A DNA stretch of 64,000 nucleotides from Amycolatopsis sp. NBC_01488 (GTDB lineage: Bacteria > Actinomycetota > Actinomycetes > Mycobacteriales > Pseudonocardiaceae), in NCBI RefSeq assembly GCF_036227105.1, contig NZ_CP109434.1, positions 3,600,001 to 3,664,000 of the forward strand, in the 5' to 3' direction. Under the pieces are notes generated by a model. It was not told the origin of the DNA, did no database searches, and worked only from the letters and a program-made list of their open reading frames with translations. How positions within the stretch are numbered: the first letter of the stretch is position 1; each line of letters opens with the position of its first letter. The position numbers and the translations under genes were made by a program. Positions 43,411 through 53,079 of this stretch are shown piece after piece.

Positions 43411-46400
43411 TGCGGAAACTCCTGTAGTTGTAGGTGCGGGTGCCGTCGGGCTGGATTCTCTCGGACATCACGTGCAGGCGGTCGGGGGTCTCGGTGTTCG
43501 GCGTCGACGGCTCGTCGGCGTAGACGCGGGTCGCGCCGTGGTCGCCGCCCCGGTTCTCGAACGTCTGGCGGTCGATCTCCATCTGCCGCCAGTTGTCCGG
43601 GTTGCCGACGCTGTGGTTCTGCTCGTAGAGCTGCGGAACCATGCCCATCCGGCCCTGCAGCCCACCCGACCGGTGATCGGCGGTGTGCCCTCCGCGGTTG
43701 ACGGTGCTGCCCGGGTGGTCTGCCTGCCCGACGTGGCCGGTGCGTAGCTGGGGGCCCGTGTCGACCCGCGTCGTCGCCGGGCGGGAGTAGTCCGGGTCCC
43801 AGGAGACGGCGGCGTTGCCGTGCTCGTCGACGTGGTAGTGCATGTTGTCGGCGCCGATCTCGTACTTGGCGCCGCGGACCGGCATGCCGTCGGGCCGGCC
43901 GGCGTGCTGGTCGTGCATCGTGTTCAGGTCACCCGTCTCCGGGTTGATCATGCCGCGTTCGTTGTCGTGCCACGTCTTGATGTGCGTGATCCGCGGCGGT
44001 TCCTCGCCGTTCGTGTAGAAGATGCCGTGCAGCCGGTCGGTGCCGTCGGCCTCCTTCGTGTAGACCTTGTACTGGCTGTTCGGCTCGAGTTCCTCCCGCG
44101 GCGTCGCGCCGAAGGGACCGTCGCCCTGATGGCTCGGGTCGTAGCCCATGATCGGGCGTTCGGTGGGCACCGGGTTGGTGGTCGGCGGGTCGAAGCGGTC
44201 GATGTCGAGTTCCGGCCGGCCGTCCGCGCCGGTGTGGAACTCGAACTGGCCTTCGCCGGTGTTGACCCGGTAGTCGACATCGCCGAGGAGGTGGGTCGTG
44301 TCCGGGTTGCCGACCTCGACGCTGCTGTTCCCGACGCGGGTGTTCGGCACGTCCGCGTCGACGTGCGTGATCCGCGGCGGTTCGTCCCCGTTGGTGTAGA
44401 CGCGGGTGTAGCGGCCGTCGGGGCCGGTGACCTCGTACCGCGTGTTCGGCTCGAGGTGCCGGGGGTTCGCCGGGTCGTAGAACCGGTCGTGCGAGCCGAG
44501 TGTCACGTTCTCGTGGCGCTTGAACTCCGGTTCCTGCCAGGCGGGGTCGAGGTCGTGCATGTCCGGGTGGTCCTTGCCGCGGGCGAGCGCGCTGTCGGCG
44601 TCGACGTCGTGCGCGTCGCCGTGGTGGCTGTCCGGCGCGAACCCGTCGTCGCCCGCGCGGTGCGTCGAACCGTCCGGGTGGTGGGTGTTCCATTCGCCGT
44701 CCGGGGGGATGCGCGGGCGCATCCGGCCGTCCGGGCCGATCTCGTAGTCGGAGGAGAAGACGCGGCCGTGCGAGTCGGTCCACGCGGGCTTCGTCGGGGC
44801 CGTGACCTCGGTGTCCAGCTCGCGGGAGAGCCGGTGCGCGAAGTCGCTGGAACTGGCGTCGCAGCCGATCAGCCGGATCGGGCGGCCGTCGTAGTCGGCG
44901 TTGCGGCGCAGGACGTCGGCGAACTCCTCGGGCGTGTAGAGCCGGTCCCCGATCCGGGCGTGGCCGTCCGGCGTGACGTGCACGTCGACGGTGTAGCGGC
45001 CGTCCGGGTCGGGCTGGACGCGGTGCGGCAGGTCGCCCATGTCGGGGTCGCCGGCGTGGTACGAGCTGCCGGACGGCGTGCTTTCCGCGTGCCGCGCGTT
45101 GACCTCGTCCGGGGTCAGCGGCGCGGAGTCGCCGTGGTGCGGGTCGCCGCCGTCCGGGTCGTGGTGGCTCTCGTTCGGGGTGTTCTCGTGGGGCGGGTTC
45201 TCGTGCGGGGCGTTTTCGTGGGGCGCGGTTTGGTGGGGGGCGTTTTCGTGGGGTCCGTGGCCGCCGGGGCGGGTGTCGGGGGCGTGCGTGCCGGGGCCGT
45301 AGCCGCGGGCCGCCGGTGCGGGGGCTTCCGGCGTGCGCGGACGGCCCGAAGGCAGGTCGCCGCCGGCGCGGGGGCCGGGGGTGTCGACGTGGGGCGTCCG
45401 CGCGCCGGGAGTGCCCGGGGTGCCGGTCCAGCCGCCACCGCCGGTGCGCGGGGAGCCGCCGCCGAGCCCGCCGCCGGGCGGCATCCCACCGCCACCCATC
45501 ATCGGCGCGCCACCCTGCGGCGGAACGCCGGACGCGGCGCCGTCCCCACCGCGCGGAGACGGGACCGTGCCGGGCTCGCCGGTGCGCGGAGCGGTCGCCG
45601 CGGTGCCGCTGGCGGAGGTGGTGCCGTCGGCCCGCGGCGGTGCGGCGCTGCTCGGGGTGTCGCCGCCGGTGTGCGAGCCGGGTGCGTCCGATCGGGCCGC
45701 GGGCGAAGAGCCGGAGTGCGCGGAAGAGCTGTCGCCACCGGCGTGGGACGGCGCGCTGTCGCCGCCGCGAGCCGGCGACGGGCTGCCGTCGCTCGCGCGG
45801 GAGGGCGCGTTGTCCGCGGCGTGCGAGGGCGCGTTGTCGCCGCCGCGGGTGGGCGAGGGGCTGCTGTCGCTCGCGTGGGATGGCGTGTTGTCGCCGCCGC
45901 GAGTGGGCGAAGGGCTGCTGTCGCTCGCGTGGGATGGCGTGTTGTCGCCGCCGCGGGTGGGCGAAGGGCTGGAATCCTCGACGTGCAAGGGAGAACTGTC
46001 GGCTGCGTGCGAAGGCGAGCTGTCACCGGCGCGAGTCGGCGAGGGGCTCGAATCGCCCGTGTGCGAGGGCGAGCTGTCGCCCGAACGCGCCGCCGACGGG
46101 CTGCTGTCCGGCGAGCCGTCCCCGCTGTGCGCCGACGGGGAACTGTCTCCGTCACCCGTGTGCGACGGCGAGCTTTCGCCGTCCGGCGAACCGGAACCGT
46201 CGCGGCTCGAACTCCGGCGGGAGGCCGAGTCCGGCGACGAGTCCGTGTTCATCGGGTCGGAACTCGGCGAATCCCCGTCCGTGTGACCGGGTTCGCCGGA
46301 ATCGGCCGACGAACCCTCGCCGCTGTGCGAACCCTCGCCGCCGGAGGAACCCTCGCCGTGGGCGCGCGCGTGGACTCCGCCACCTTCCCCCTTGGGGATC

Positions 46401-47251
46401 TTGTGGACGAAGCCGCCTTCCTTGACGTGCAGGCCGTCGAGCCCGCTGACCTTGCCCAGCACCTTGCCGAAGACCTTGGCGATCTTCTCGAAGATGTCGA
46501 CCAGCTTGGACAGCAGCGGCGACACCTTGCGGATCGTGTCGGTGAGCTTCTTGAGCAGGTCGCCGATCTTCTTGCCCCACTTGGCGATCGCGGCCGACGC
46601 CTGCGCCACCACCACCGGCGTGCCGAAGCCGAGGGAGAAGGCCTCCTCCATCACCCAGGAAATGAGCTTGCCGACCAGGTCCGCGATCAGCTGCCGCACG
46701 GTCTCGCGCACGAACGAGACGACCTGGCCCATGATCATCGTGACCGTGCTGATCGCGCCGGCCACCGTCGCCGCGCCGGACAGCGCGTCGCTGTGCTCCG
46801 CCGCGAACTTGCGGTACGCGTCGGCGCCGTCGCCGGTCCAGCCGGTGGTGCCGTTCTTGACCGCGTTGTCGAAGTCGGTCTTGCGCTCGCCCAGCGCCTT
46901 GGAGACGTTGCCCCAGGTGTCCGCATAGGACTGGATCACCGGCGGGTTGCCCGCCACCGAGTCCAGCATGTCCTTCAACGGCTGCACGTGCTCCATCAGG
47001 AACGACGCCACCGACGACATCAGGTACCCGAACGGGTCGACCGCCGCCCCGGCGATCTCGCCGGCCAGCGACAGCACGCCCAGGCCGCCGGAAACCCAGT
47101 CGCCGTCCTTGATCCCGTTGAACGCGTCCATCGACGACTCGGCGAGGCCGATGCCGCCGGCCCAGCCGTAGTCGCCGTTGCCTGCCGTCATCGCGCCGGG
47201 GCCGTTCGGGTCGGCCTTCGCCTGCGCGACGAGCGGGTTCCCGTCCGGCAT
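43367..47251 (-). CDS. type VII-type polymorphic toxin with C-terminal DNA/RNA non-specific nuclease
   Basis: A 1,294-residue protein. Residues 1-300 form a helical export region with a W-T-G turn (W138, TTGWTGDGADAYRKF) and amphipathic helices. Residues about 300-640 are a Ser/Pro/Gly/His-rich linker containing 18-residue repeats. Residues about 745-830 include GRPIRLIGCDASSSDFAHRL, a recurrent pre-toxin segment. Then come two repeats of LEPN..Y.V...YTNG.EPPRITH. The last 110 residues hold RGGHTADHRSGG with an N..W..ME helix, the beta-beta-alpha metal nuclease core of the Endonuclease NS_2 type. The ATG at 47251 overlaps the preceding EspC-like stop. Export by a type VII system and nucleic-acid cleavage in rivals are inferred. 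Confidence 0.85.
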   Translation of the reverse strand: MPDGNPLVAQAKADPNGPGAMTAGNGDYGWAGGIGLAESSMDAFNGIKDGDWVSGGLGVLSLAGEIAGAAVDPFGYLMSSVASFLMEHVQPLKDMLDSVAGNPPVIQSYADTWGNVSKALGERKTDFDNAVKNGTTGWTGDGADAYRKFAAEHSDALSGAATVAGAISTVTMIMGQVVSFVRETVRQLIADLVGKLISWVMEEAFSLGFGTPVVVAQASAAIAKWGKKIGDLLKKLTDTIRKVSPLLSKLVDIFEKIAKVFGKVLGKVSGLDGLHVKEGGFVHKIPKGEGGGVHARAHGEGSSGGEGSHSGEGSSADSGEPGHTDGDSPSSDPMNTDSSPDSASRRSSSRDGSGSPDGESSPSHTGDGDSSPSAHSGDGSPDSSPSAARSGDSSPSHTGDSSPSPTRAGDSSPSHAADSSPLHVEDSSPSPTRGGDNTPSHASDSSPSPTRGGDNTPSHASDSSPSPTRGGDNAPSHAADNAPSRASDGSPSPARGGDSAPSHAGGDSSSAHSGSSPAARSDAPGSHTGGDTPSSAAPPRADGTTSASGTAATAPRTGEPGTVPSPRGGDGAASGVPPQGGAPMMGGGGMPPGGGLGGGSPRTGGGGWTGTPGTPGARTPHVDTPGPRAGGDLPSGRPRTPEAPAPAARGYGPGTHAPDTRPGGHGPHENAPHQTAPHENAPHENPPHENTPNESHHDPDGGDPHHGDSAPLTPDEVNARHAESTPSGSSYHAGDPDMGDLPHRVQPDPDGRYTVDVHVTPDGHARIGDRLYTPEEFADVLRRNADYDGRPIRLIGCDASSSDFAHRLSRELDTEVTAPTKPAWTDSHGRVFSSDYEIGPDGRMRPRIPPDGEWNTHHPDGSTHRAGDDGFAPDSHHGDAHDVDADSALARGKDHPDMHDLDPAWQEPEFKRHENVTLGSHDRFYDPANPRHLEPNTRYEVTGPDGRYTRVYTNGDEPPRITHVDADVPNTRVGNSSVEVGNPDTTHLLGDVDYRVNTGEGQFEFHTGADGRPELDIDRFDPPTTNPVPTERPIMGYDPSHQGDGPFGATPREELEPNSQYKVYTKEADGTDRLHGIFYTNGEEPPRITHIKTWHDNERGMINPETGDLNTMHDQHAGRPDGMPVRGAKYEIGADNMHYHVDEHGNAAVSWDPDYSRPATTRVDTGPQLRTGHVGQADHPGSTVNRGGHTADHRSGGLQGRMGMVPQLYEQNHSVGNPDNWRQMEIDRQTFENRGGDHGATRVYADEPSTPNTETPDRLHVMSERIQPDGTRTYNYRSFRNVPLPAPVVPPTRT
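45740..46160 (-). repeat. 54-base tandem repeats in the toxin linker
   Basis: The Ser/Pro-rich linker of the toxin is coded by tandem units. The clearest have a 54-base period (for example TCGCTCGCGTGGGATGGCGT at 45867 and again at 45921), giving the 18-residue unit DSSPSPTRGGDNTPSHAS. Outer copies are degenerate. These are in-frame protein repeats, not a CRISPR array. Confidence 0.75.
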
Positions 47252-47559
47252 CAGGCACCACCCGCGGACTTGTTCAGGTCGTCGGCGACGCCGGCCTCGT
47301 ACGTGTGGTACGCCGCCGCGGCTTCGCGGACCTTGCCGGAGACGGCGGTCATCGCCTGCACGGCGTCCTTCAGCGCGTTGATGCCGTACTGCTCGACGGG
47401 GTCGAGCATCATCCGGAACGGCTGGCAGAGGATGCCGTACGCGTCGGTCGGCATGCTGACCTGGTTCGCCGCGTCGACGGCCTGCTGCAGCCCGTCACCG
47501 ATGGTGTCCAGCTGGTGGGCGTGCGCCGTCAGGTCGGCGCTGAGTTCCACGTCTGCCAC
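47251..47559 (-). CDS. EspC-like type VII secretion-associated protein
   Basis: A 102-residue helical protein of the ESX-1 secretion-associated EspC/DUF2580 type. It starts at a GTG at 47559 (ADVELSADLTAHAHQLDTIG) behind GAGGGGGAAAC; the upstream extension to 47604 is not supported. The helical stretch DGLQQAVDAANQVSMPTDAYG and the ending AAYHTYEAGVADDLNKSAG fit the family. It probably pairs with or guides the toxin, whose ATG overlaps its stop codon. Confidence 0.78.
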   Translation of the reverse strand: MADVELSADLTAHAHQLDTIGDGLQQAVDAANQVSMPTDAYGILCQPFRMMLDPVEQYGINALKDAVQAMTAVSGKVREAAAAYHTYEAGVADDLNKSAGGA

Positions 47560-47569
47560 GGTTTCCCCC

Positions 47570-48127
47570 TCAGGAAAGAATCGGTCCGCCGAAGTCGTCG
47601 TCATCGTCGGTGTCGGCCGGACGCCGGCGTCGCGGCGGTTGCTGCTGCGGAGGCGGCGGCGGGGTGCGCGGCGGCGTGGGCGGCCGCTGCTCGTCGTTGT
47701 CCTCGGGCAGGAACCGGCGGACGCGGTCGGGCTCCGGGAACGCGGGCTCGGGCTCCGGCGGCGGCTGCGGGAAGGTGCTCTGCGCCTCGCGGACGATCTC
47801 GACGGCGGCCTGGTCGCCGGTGCCGGTGGTCTCGGTCATGGCCTGCTGCAGCAGTTCCGGGATCCGGGCCTGCGCGCGCTGGACGAGCTGCATCACCTGC
47901 GCCGACACCTCGGCCATCCGCTTCCCGGCCGCGGCTTCGGCGATGACGAGGTTCTTCAGCAGGCCGCGCGAATCGACGGTCACCTGGACCGTGCCGTCCT
48001 TCGACCGCTCGGTGACCGACTGGCCCTGCACGCGATCGGCCAGCGCCTGGTACCGCGCGGCGTTCTCTTCGAGCCGCTTGGTCCAGTTGTCGATCATCGC
48101 GTCGCTGGCGTCGATGCTGTCCGGCAT
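47570..48127 (-). CDS. YbaB/EbfC-family protein with disordered tail
   Basis: A 185-residue protein starting at ATG 48127 (MPDSIDASDAMIDNWTKRL). Residues 1-115 match the YbaB/EbfC fold (DGTVQVTVDSRGLLKNLVI, then MAEVSAQVMQLVQRAQARIP). A Pro-rich acidic tail ending DDDDDFGGPILS follows. Such YbaB-like proteins are common first genes of actinobacterial WXG100/EspC toxin operons, perhaps as chaperones; the DNA-binding role of EbfC need not apply. It is ten bases upstream of the EspC-like start. Confidence 0.8.
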   Translation of the reverse strand: MPDSIDASDAMIDNWTKRLEENAARYQALADRVQGQSVTERSKDGTVQVTVDSRGLLKNLVIAEAAAGKRMAEVSAQVMQLVQRAQARIPELLQQAMTETTGTGDQAAVEIVREAQSTFPQPPPEPEPAFPEPDRVRRFLPEDNDEQRPPTPPRTPPPPPQQQPPRRRRPADTDDDDDFGGPILS

Positions 48128-48195
48128 CCCGGCCCCTTCTCTCTGCGTCTCCACACTGACGGATCCGGGCTGCCCGCGGTTCCCGATTCACGTCA

Positions 48196-48237
48196 AAGGC
48201 CACCATAGGGGACCCGGAGGTTCCCGATGGTGGCCTT
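48196..48237. terminator. terminator after the hydroxyphenylpyruvate dioxygenase gene
   Basis: AAGGCCACCAT (48196-48206) and ATGGTGGCCTT (48227-48237) form an 11-base stem with a larger, partly paired loop. It is 12 bases beyond the stop of the leftward dioxygenase gene and upstream of the toxin operon, so it separates the two units. Confidence 0.7.
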
Positions 48238-48249
48238 CGCCGAGATGTG

Positions 48250-49497
<1,248 letters not shown>

Positions 49498-49501
49498 TCA
49501 C

Positions 49502-49554
49502 TGGACAATCTGCCGGGTGTCTGCCGGACATCGACCGTCATCGTGGACAATCTG
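49502..49554. promoter_or_regulatory. direct repeats in the hppD-lrp divergent promoter
   Basis: TGGACAATCTG occurs twice, at 49502-49512 and 49544-49554, 42 bases apart (four helical turns). The second copy ends just before the regulator's ATG at 49558. Copies on the same face of the helix suit wrapping by an Lrp/AsnC oligomer. Confidence 0.5.
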
Positions 49555-49557
49555 TGC

Positions 49558-50031
49558 ATGCCGGAGAACCTGGATGCGCTGGACGCGCGACTGCTGCTGT
49601 TGCTCACGGACTCCCCGCGCCTGGGGGTGCTGGAGTGCGCGCGCCGGCTGGGCGTCGCGCGCGGAACGGTCCAGGCGCGCCTCGACCGGCTCACCGAGCG
49701 CGGCATCCTCGGCGGCTTCCCGCCGGAGCTCGACCTGGCGGCGATGGGGTACGGCCTGACGGCGTTCGCGGTGCTGGAGATCGCCCAGGGCCGCCGTGCG
49801 GAGGTGGCGGAAGCGCTTTCGGCGATCGACGAGGTGTGCGAGGTGCACGCGACGACCGGCCAGGGCGACCTGTTCGTCCGGATGGTGGCGCGGGGCAACG
49901 ACGACCTGCAGCGGGTGATCGACAAGGTGGTCGGGGTCCCGGACGTGCTGCGGACGTCGACGTCGATCGCTTTGTCGACCCCGGTGCCACCGCGGGTCCG
50001 CCCCCTGCTGGAGCGGACCGCGCGGGACTGA
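49558..50031 (+). CDS. Lrp/AsnC family regulator, probable regulator of hppD
   Basis: A 157-residue regulator of normal Lrp length. It has an N-terminal helix-turn-helix (DALDARLLLLLTDSPRLGVL, ARGTVQARLDRL) and a C-terminal effector domain (HATTGQGDLFVRMVARGNDD). The ATG is at 49558. The divergent placement next to the dioxygenase gene suggests control of tyrosine catabolism with an aromatic amino acid or keto acid as effector, by analogy with other Lrp divergons. Confidence 0.87.
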   Translation: MPENLDALDARLLLLLTDSPRLGVLECARRLGVARGTVQARLDRLTERGILGGFPPELDLAAMGYGLTAFAVLEIAQGRRAEVAEALSAIDEVCEVHATTGQGDLFVRMVARGNDDLQRVIDKVVGVPDVLRTSTSIALSTPVPPRVRPLLERTARD

Positions 50032-50034
50032 CCG

Positions 50035-50847
50035 TCAGCGTTCGTCGACCACCTGGGCCAGGTAGCGCTTCGCCGACCGCTGGACGACCTCGAAGCCGTC
50101 GGTGCGCACGATCGCGTCCCACCAGGCCCCGTAGATCGCCTCGAACCGGTAGCCGGCCAGCAGCTCCGCCGCCCGGCGGACGATGTGCGGCCGCTCCGGG
50201 ACCAGGTTCGGGTAGCTGTACATGAAGCCCACGTGCGTCCGGTCGGGGATCACCTGCACGATGTCGCCGGACAGCAGCGCGCCCTGGCCGTCCTCGCCGT
50301 CCGGCCAGTGCAGCACCGTGCCGCCGGTGAAGTGCACGCCGAGGTTGATCAGCCGCAGGTCGTCGGCGACGTCGAGGGTGGTGCCGGACCACAGCTTCAC
50401 CGCCGGGTCGGGCCGGCCGATCCACTGCTGGTCGCCTTCGTGCAGGTAGATCGGCACGTCGAACGCGTGCGCCCACTCGACCATCGTCGTGTAGTAGTGC
50501 GGGTGGCTGATCGCGATGCCGGTGATGCCGCCCAGGTCGCGGACCTGCTGGACCAGCGCGTCGTCGAGGTACGCGGCACAGTCCCACAGGAAGTTGCCCG
50601 ACCGCGCCTGCACCAGCAGCGCGCGTTCACCGATCGCGAAGCCGGGGTTCGAGCCGACGCCGATGATGCCGCGCCCCTGCTCCTCGATGCGCGGCGTGTA
50701 CGTGCCGCTTTCGCGGAGCGCGGAAAGGTTCGTCCACTGCTGCCCGGACTGCGGGACGTACTGGCGTTCGTCCTCGCAGACCGGGCAGTCGTCGCGGGCC
50801 ACGGCGTACTGCATGCCGCAGGCCTGGCAGATGGGTTCCGTGCTCAC
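50035..50847 (-). CDS. metallo-beta-lactamase-fold hydrolase with N-terminal zinc ribbon
   Basis: A 270-residue protein. Residues 7-24 hold two CxxC pairs (CQACGMQY, DDCPVCEDE), a small zinc ribbon. The rest is a metallo-beta-lactamase fold with SHPHYYT in place of the usual HxHxDH, so one or more metal ligands differ from the classical set. LLSGDIVQVIPD supplies the second-shell Asp. The GTG at 50847 follows GGAGGACAG. The substrate is unknown. The reduced metal motif suggests an altered or weak hydrolase. Confidence 0.75.
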   Translation of the reverse strand: MSTEPICQACGMQYAVARDDCPVCEDERQYVPQSGQQWTNLSALRESGTYTPRIEEQGRGIIGVGSNPGFAIGERALLVQARSGNFLWDCAAYLDDALVQQVRDLGGITGIAISHPHYYTTMVEWAHAFDVPIYLHEGDQQWIGRPDPAVKLWSGTTLDVADDLRLINLGVHFTGGTVLHWPDGEDGQGALLSGDIVQVIPDRTHVGFMYSYPNLVPERPHIVRRAAELLAGYRFEAIYGAWWDAIVRTDGFEVVQRSAKRYLAQVVDER

Positions 50848-50894
50848 AGCGCTGTCCTCCCAGAACGTGGATCCTGGGAGACACGCTAGCGCCG

Positions 50895-51389
50895 CTACTT
50901 GGCGTCGGTGTACGGAACCGCCTTGACGAGGGTCACCTTCTGCAGCTTGCCGTTGGGCAGCTCGTACTCGCGCGACTCGCCCTCCTTGGCGCCGAGCAGG
51001 GCCTTGCCCAGCGGCGACTCGGGGGAGTACACGTCGAGGTCGCCTTCGGCGCCCTCTTCGCGGGTGGCGAGCAGGAACTTCTCGTCCTCGTCGTCACCCT
51101 CGTAACGGACGGTGAGCACCTTGCCCGGGCCGGCGGTGCCGTCGTTCGCGGGCGCCTCGCCGACCTTGGCCGAGCGCAGCAGCTCCTGCAGGTGCCGGAT
51201 GCGCGCCTCGGCCTGGCCCTGTTCCTCACGGGCGGCGTGGTAGCCGCCGTTCTCCTTGAGGTCGCCCTCTTCGCGGCTGTCGTTGATGCGCGCGGCGATG
51301 ACCGGACGATTCTCGATCATTTCGTCGAGCTCGTGCTTGAGCCGGTCGTAGGCATCCTGGGTCAGCCAGGTCACCTTGGTGTCGCTCAC
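50895..51389 (-). CDS. greA: transcription elongation factor GreA
   Basis: A 164-residue GreA that rescues backtracked RNA polymerase by stimulating transcript cleavage. The N-terminal coiled coil ([18 protein letters not shown], then [19 protein letters not shown] with the acidic tip D and E) and the FKBP-like C-terminal domain ([18 protein letters not shown]) are complete. I use the GTG at 51389, nine bases after GAGGAG; the ATG at 51398 abuts that site. The order greA - DUF4307 - mca is conserved in mycolic-acid bacteria and relatives. Confidence 0.93.
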   Translation of the reverse strand: MSDTKVTWLTQDAYDRLKHELDEMIENRPVIAARINDSREEGDLKENGGYHAAREEQGQAEARIRHLQELLRSAKVGEAPANDGTAGPGKVLTVRYEGDDEDEKFLLATREEGAEGDLDVYSPESPLGKALLGAKEGESREYELPNGKLQKVTLVKAVPYTDAK

Positions 51390-51438
51390 GGTCACCATCT
51401 CCTCGTCGGGCCTGCCAGGCTTGCGTGTTCAAGCCGGC

Positions 51439-51464
51439 CCACGCGGGCCTAGGTGCCCGCGTGG
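51439..51464. promoter_or_regulatory. leader hairpin upstream of greA
   Basis: CCACGCGGGC (51439-51448) and GCCCGCGTGG (51455-51464) make a ten-base stem around six bases, 50 bases before the greA start on the minus strand. It may be a leader structure or an attenuator-like element; no T run follows it. Confidence 0.45.
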
Positions 51465-51481
51465 CTGAGATAAAGGAAAAA

Positions 51482-51502
51482 CACGGCCCGTCGTGGGCCG
51501 TG
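51482..51502. terminator. terminator-like hairpin after the DUF4307 gene
   Basis: CACGGCCC (51482-51489) and GGGCCGTG (51495-51502) pair around GTCGT. It lies between the DUF4307 gene and greA, both leftward, so it could end the first transcript or attenuate reading into greA. Confidence 0.5.
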
Positions 51503-51593
51503 CTGAACGGTCAGACTATCACGGCGCGACAGGGCGACGCCCGTTATTTCCGCGCGCCGTGGGCGTTGGGCGCGCGGTTCACCCCGTTGGCCG

Positions 51594-52037
51594 CTATGGG
51601 GTTGACAGGTAGTCTGGTATGTCGTACGAGCAGCCGTACACGTCGGCGGTCACCGGTTCCCCGATGCTCTTGATCGTCGTGCTCATCCTGCTGTACTTCG
51701 CCCCGGCGGGGATCAGGAGCTCCTTGCGGCCGCTCTCCGCGCCGGTCTTGTCGCGGACGCGCACGATGCAGACGCCCGCCCGGTTGTCGTCGTCCCGCGT
51801 CACGTTGATGGTGATTTCCATCGCGTTGCCCGGTTTGCCGCTGAACGCGACGCGCTCGGCGTCGATCGGCGCGGACCCCAGGTTGACGTAGGCGACCCAC
51901 GCGATCCCGCCGCTGACCAGCAGGGCGACGGCCAGGAAGAGCCAGCGCCGCCAGCGCCGGGGCGCCTTCGCCCGCGCGGTGCCGTACCGGCCTTCGGGCA
52001 GCACGGGCGCTGCCGTTTCCGCCGGTCCGCCTGCCAA
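51594..52037 (-). CDS. DUF4307 membrane protein
   Basis: A 147-residue single-pass protein that I start at a TTG at 52037 with AGGAGG eight bases upstream; the longer frame from 52256 would cross the divergent mca promoter. After a short polar N-terminus there is one helix ([20 protein letters not shown]), followed by an extracellular beta domain with two Cys ([27 protein letters not shown]). This is the membrane gene normally found between greA and mca (Rv1081c position). Its function is unknown. Confidence 0.8.
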   Translation of the reverse strand: MAGGPAETAAPVLPEGRYGTARAKAPRRWRRWLFLAVALLVSGGIAWVAYVNLGSAPIDAERVAFSGKPGNAMEITINVTRDDDNRAGVCIVRVRDKTGAESGRKELLIPAGAKYSRMSTTIKSIGEPVTADVYGCSYDIPDYLSTP

Positions 52038-52173
52038 CGCGGGGCCTCCTGCTCGTTCTTGTCGTACCCGTGGGGACAATGGTGGGGCGGGTACGGCTTC
52101 GAGTATCCGCCCGCTGGGTGGGCGGCCCGCAGGTGGGTCGCGGAATACGGGTAGAGAAGGAGTCGTTCGCAGC

Positions 52174-53079
52174 ATGGTGGACCAGCTGACGAAGACCGCC
52201 AAGCCGCGCCTGCGCCTGATGGCCGTGCACGCGCATCCCGACGACGAGTCGAGCAAGGGCGCCGCCTCGATGGCGCGCTACGCCGCCGAGGGGCACGAGG
52301 TGCTGGTCGTCACGTGCACCGGTGGCGAAGCCGGCAGCATCTTGAACCCGGCCATGGACCGACCCGAGGTGCTGGCGAACATGCCGGAGATCCGCCGGGA
52401 GGAGATGGCCCGCGCGGCCAAGATCCTCGGGGTCAGCCAGCGCTGGCTGGGCTTCGTCGACTCGGGCCTGCCGGAGGGCGACCCGCTGCCGCCGGTGCCC
52501 GAGGGCTCGTTCGCCGTCGTGCCCCTCGAGGAGTCGACCGAGGCGCTGGTGCGCGTCATCCGCGAGTTCCGCCCGCACGTCATCACGACGTACGACGAGA
52601 ACGGCGGCTACCCGCACCCCGACCACATCCGCACGCACGAGGTGTCGATGGCGGCGTGGGACGCGGCGCCGGACCCCGACCGCTTCCCCGACGCGGGCGA
52701 GCCGTGGCAGCCGCTGAAGCTCTACTACATGCACGGCTTCTCGCGGTCCCGGATGGTGCTGTTCGACGAGGCGCTCAAGAAGGCCGGGCTCGAGTCGCCG
52801 TACACCGAATGGCTCGCGAAGTGGGACCCGGACAAGGCCGATGTGATGGAGCGGGTGACGACCCGCGTCGAGTGCGGTGAATACTTCGAGGTGCGGGACG
52901 AGGCGCTCAAGGCGCACGCCACGCAGATCGACCCCACCAGCCGCTGGTTCGCGGTGCCGCGGGAGATCCAGCGCGAGGTCTGGCCGACCGAGGAGTACGA
53001 GCTGGTCAAGTCGCTGGTGGACAGCACGTTGCCGGAGGACGACCTGTTCGCCGGCATCAAGGAGAAGGTGAGTACATGA
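52174..53079 (+). CDS. mca: mycothiol S-conjugate amidase
   Basis: A 301-residue zinc amidase that cleaves mycothiol conjugates to a mercapturic acid and GlcN-inositol, removing electrophiles and antibiotics. The zinc motif [10 protein letters not shown] is near residue 17 and the third ligand region [13 protein letters not shown] near residue 145. [12 protein letters not shown] is a family mark that favours Mca over MshB. The ATG at 52174 follows GAGAAGGAG. It overlaps the next gene by ATGA. Confidence 0.92.
   Translation: MVDQLTKTAKPRLRLMAVHAHPDDESSKGAASMARYAAEGHEVLVVTCTGGEAGSILNPAMDRPEVLANMPEIRREEMARAAKILGVSQRWLGFVDSGLPEGDPLPPVPEGSFAVVPLEESTEALVRVIREFRPHVITTYDENGGYPHPDHIRTHEVSMAAWDAAPDPDRFPDAGEPWQPLKLYYMHGFSRSRMVLFDEALKKAGLESPYTEWLAKWDPDKADVMERVTTRVECGEYFEVRDEALKAHATQIDPTSRWFAVPREIQREVWPTEEYELVKSLVDSTLPEDDLFAGIKEKVST

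Noticed and set aside
45740..46160. Possible CRISPR array in the repeat-rich toxin gene
   Set aside because: Units are contiguous, in frame, codon-periodic and without unique spacers; they encode a Ser/Pro linker.
43820..48208. A 1,462-codon plus-strand frame opposite the toxin
   Set aside because: Val/Arg/Gly-rich translation without motifs; the minus-strand toxin, EspC-like and YbaB-like genes explain the region.
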